From positions 186,001 to 250,000 of the forward strand of contig JAOAIT010000018.1 of the NCBI GenBank assembly GCA_026414565.1: a stretch of 64,000 nt of DNA. Reading direction: 5' to 3'. The notes beneath the pieces are model-generated. The model was not told the origin of the DNA, searched no databases, and worked only from the letters and a program-made list of their open reading frames with translations. The stretch's first letter is position 1. Each line of letters begins with the position of its first letter. The translations under genes and the position numbers were made by a program. Positions 62,878 to 64,000 of the stretch are shown piece after piece. Source of the DNA: Verrucomicrobiia bacterium. GTDB taxonomy: Bacteria > Verrucomicrobiota > Verrucomicrobiia > Limisphaerales > Fontisphaeraceae.

Positions 62878-64000
62878 TTAACGCGGCAGGGCAGCCTCAA
62901 TGCGCCGCCAGAGTGCCTCCGGTTCTTCGAGGCCAACGGAAAGCCGGATTAAATGCCGGGACACGCCGCAGGCTTCCGCCCAATCCAATTCAGTGTAATG
63001 GGCCAGCAACGTGAACGGACAGGCCAGTGTAAACACCGTCCCCAGGCTGGGCCCCTTGTTTACCGCCAGGCGGTCATAGATGGCCGGAGCGGTTTGCGCA
63101 GCATGGCGCGGCAAGAAGGTGACCAAACTGCCCCACCCCCCCCGCGGGCGGCGCACTGACTCGTACACTTCGGCAAATTCCCATTTGGGATACCAAACCC
63201 GCTCAACGGCGGGATGAGCCCGCAGTTTTTCGGCAATCCAGAGGCCATTGGCATTGTGCCGCTCCATTCGCGCCGGAAAATCCCGCGCCTGGCGCTCAAT
63301 CACCAAGGCATCCTCGCCCCACAAAAGCTCCTCGTGCTGTGCCCGTAAAACCTCCTTCAGATGGGAATAAAAGGGGGAGCGTGGATTGCAAATCACCGCC
63401 CCCCCCATGGCGTCGGCCGTGCCGACAATGTATTTGGTCAAGCTGGTTGCCACCAGATCGGCATGCGCGCTCAAGTCCACATTGTAGGGTGTCGCCACCA
63501 CATCATCCGCCACCAAAGGCACCCCGCGCTCCCGCAGCAAGGGCGATACCCTTCGCAGATCCGCCGAGCCAAGCAGGGGGTTGCCCGGGATTTCGCAGAA
63601 GCATCCCGCCAGAGTCTGGCGGGACAACAGGGACTTCAGCTCATGTTCCACGCGATCCAATTGATGGATGAGCGTCGCCCCGTGGCCCAACTTCTGCTGC
63701 AATTTCAGCGTATCCACATACGGAAAACCTAACTGCACAGTGGGCAGGCCGGGACGCAAACAGCGCGCCGCTGCCAGGGCGGCATATTGAGCCGCCATGC
63801 CGGTGGGCTGTAAAAACACGTCATCCGCCTCCACTTCGTAAAACGCCGCCAAATGCCGCCTGAGGGCGGCGCGTACCTCATCGGATTCTTTCGGCTCGCC
63901 GCGTCTCTCCAGAAACGCCCTGGCCTGCCGGCTCGATACAATCAAACCCGTGTGCTGCCAAAAAGCTTTCAGGATCAAACCGCCATCCAACGAAGTGACC
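62878..64000 (-). CDS. Cys/Met-metabolism PLP enzyme, cystathionine gamma-synthase-like (5' end outside window)
   Basis: The frame remains open to the right edge, so the N-terminus is missing; about 374 residues are visible. It belongs to the trans-sulfuration PLP family: TGMAAQYAALA, IPGNPLLGSADL, a VADDVVATPY segment and the PLP-Lys region ATSLTKYIVGTADAMGG. The usual motif is SxTKY; here it is SLTKY. The C-terminal part carries FTLACPFTLLAHYTELDWAEA and ends as in this family. It may make cystathionine or degrade methionine-related amino acids; the exact reaction is not decided. It converges on the coiled-coil gene 24 bases away. Confidence 0.85.
   Translation of the reverse strand, partial: VTSLDGGLILKAFWQHTGLIVSSRQARAFLERRGEPKESDEVRAALRRHLAAFYEVEADDVFLQPTGMAAQYAALAAARCLRPGLPTVQLGFPYVDTLKLQQKLGHGATLIHQLDRVEHELKSLLSRQTLAGCFCEIPGNPLLGSADLRRVSPLLRERGVPLVADDVVATPYNVDLSAHADLVATSLTKYIVGTADAMGGAVICNPRSPFYSHLKEVLRAQHEELLWGEDALVIERQARDFPARMERHNANGLWIAEKLRAHPAVERVWYPKWEFAEVYESVRRPRGGWGSLVTFLPRHAAQTAPAIYDRLAVNKGPSLGTVFTLACPFTLLAHYTELDWAEACGVSRHLIRLSVGLEEPEALWRRIEAALPR

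Noticed and set aside
1-64000. CRISPR array, rRNA, insertion sequence or prophage
   Set aside because: No regular short repeats with spacers, no rRNA sequence and no transposase or phage structural motif were seen on either strand.

Overview
The window is a 64 kb piece of ordinary bacterial chromosome. It is GC-rich, densely coded and free of insertion sequences, phage genes, rRNA operons and CRISPR arrays. Several things point to the phylum Verrucomicrobiota, probably close to the Pedosphaera/Limisphaera group: a 10 kb gene for a secreted protein with lamin-tail and CotH domains; a three-haem secreted propeller protein related to hydrazine synthase subunit A; a secreted Gfo/Idh/MocA oxidoreductase with an RR-type leader; pyrophosphate-dependent phosphofructokinase; a signal peptidase I with a large insertion; and a diderm lipid-transport (Mla) operon. 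The assignment rests on gene content only and no rRNA marker is present.

Left part (1-22 kb): the 3' end of a large carbohydrate-enzyme-like protein is followed by valine-pyruvate aminotransferase (avtA). A secreted protein of unknown function and the HzsA-like cytochrome diverge from each other. Next come PPi-phosphofructokinase, a large hybrid sensor kinase with a cysteine-rich PAS domain, and a Ski2-like helicase with a Cys-x2-Cys-x5-Cys cluster whose possible start abuts the divergent rsgA. A run of minus-strand genes follows: Gfo/Idh oxidoreductase, tandem DUF2249 protein, family 2 glycosyltransferase, a small PLDc_N membrane protein and an FHA-cyclase fusion.

Middle (20-40 kb): a tight minus-strand run, mlaE-mlaF-mlaD-yacL-like-DUF2007-glcD, joins outer-membrane lipid transport to a membrane PIN-TRAM protein and a flavin oxidase. 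Divergent from it lie an ETF-quinone-oxidoreductase-like protein with eight C-terminal cysteines, an AI-2E-type permease and sufT. Then comes the 3461-residue surface protein: PA14, Ig-like, six lamin-tail domains, a CotH kinase-like domain, He_PIG repeats, a seven-blade FG-GAP propeller and cadherin-like repeats.

Right part (40-64 kb): minus-strand housekeeping genes smc, an amidohydrolase, an MFS transporter, lepB-lepA, an ankyrin protein and a polyprenol-phosphate mannosyltransferase-like gene. They are followed by a stand-alone degenerate receiver, hemQ, tRNA-Pro(TGG), ispH, dgt, an isolated nuoA, a phosphohexomutase, an OPT-family transporter, a small secreted protein, a coiled-coil membrane protein and the 3' part of a Cys/Met-metabolism PLP enzyme that runs off the right edge.

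No obvious new defence or mobile system is present. The points most worth following up are the giant CotH/lamin-tail protein, the extra cysteine clusters in three otherwise familiar families (helicase, ETF-QO-like, PAS kinase), the FHA-cyclase with an altered metal site, the Mla operon's partners and the orphan nuoA.
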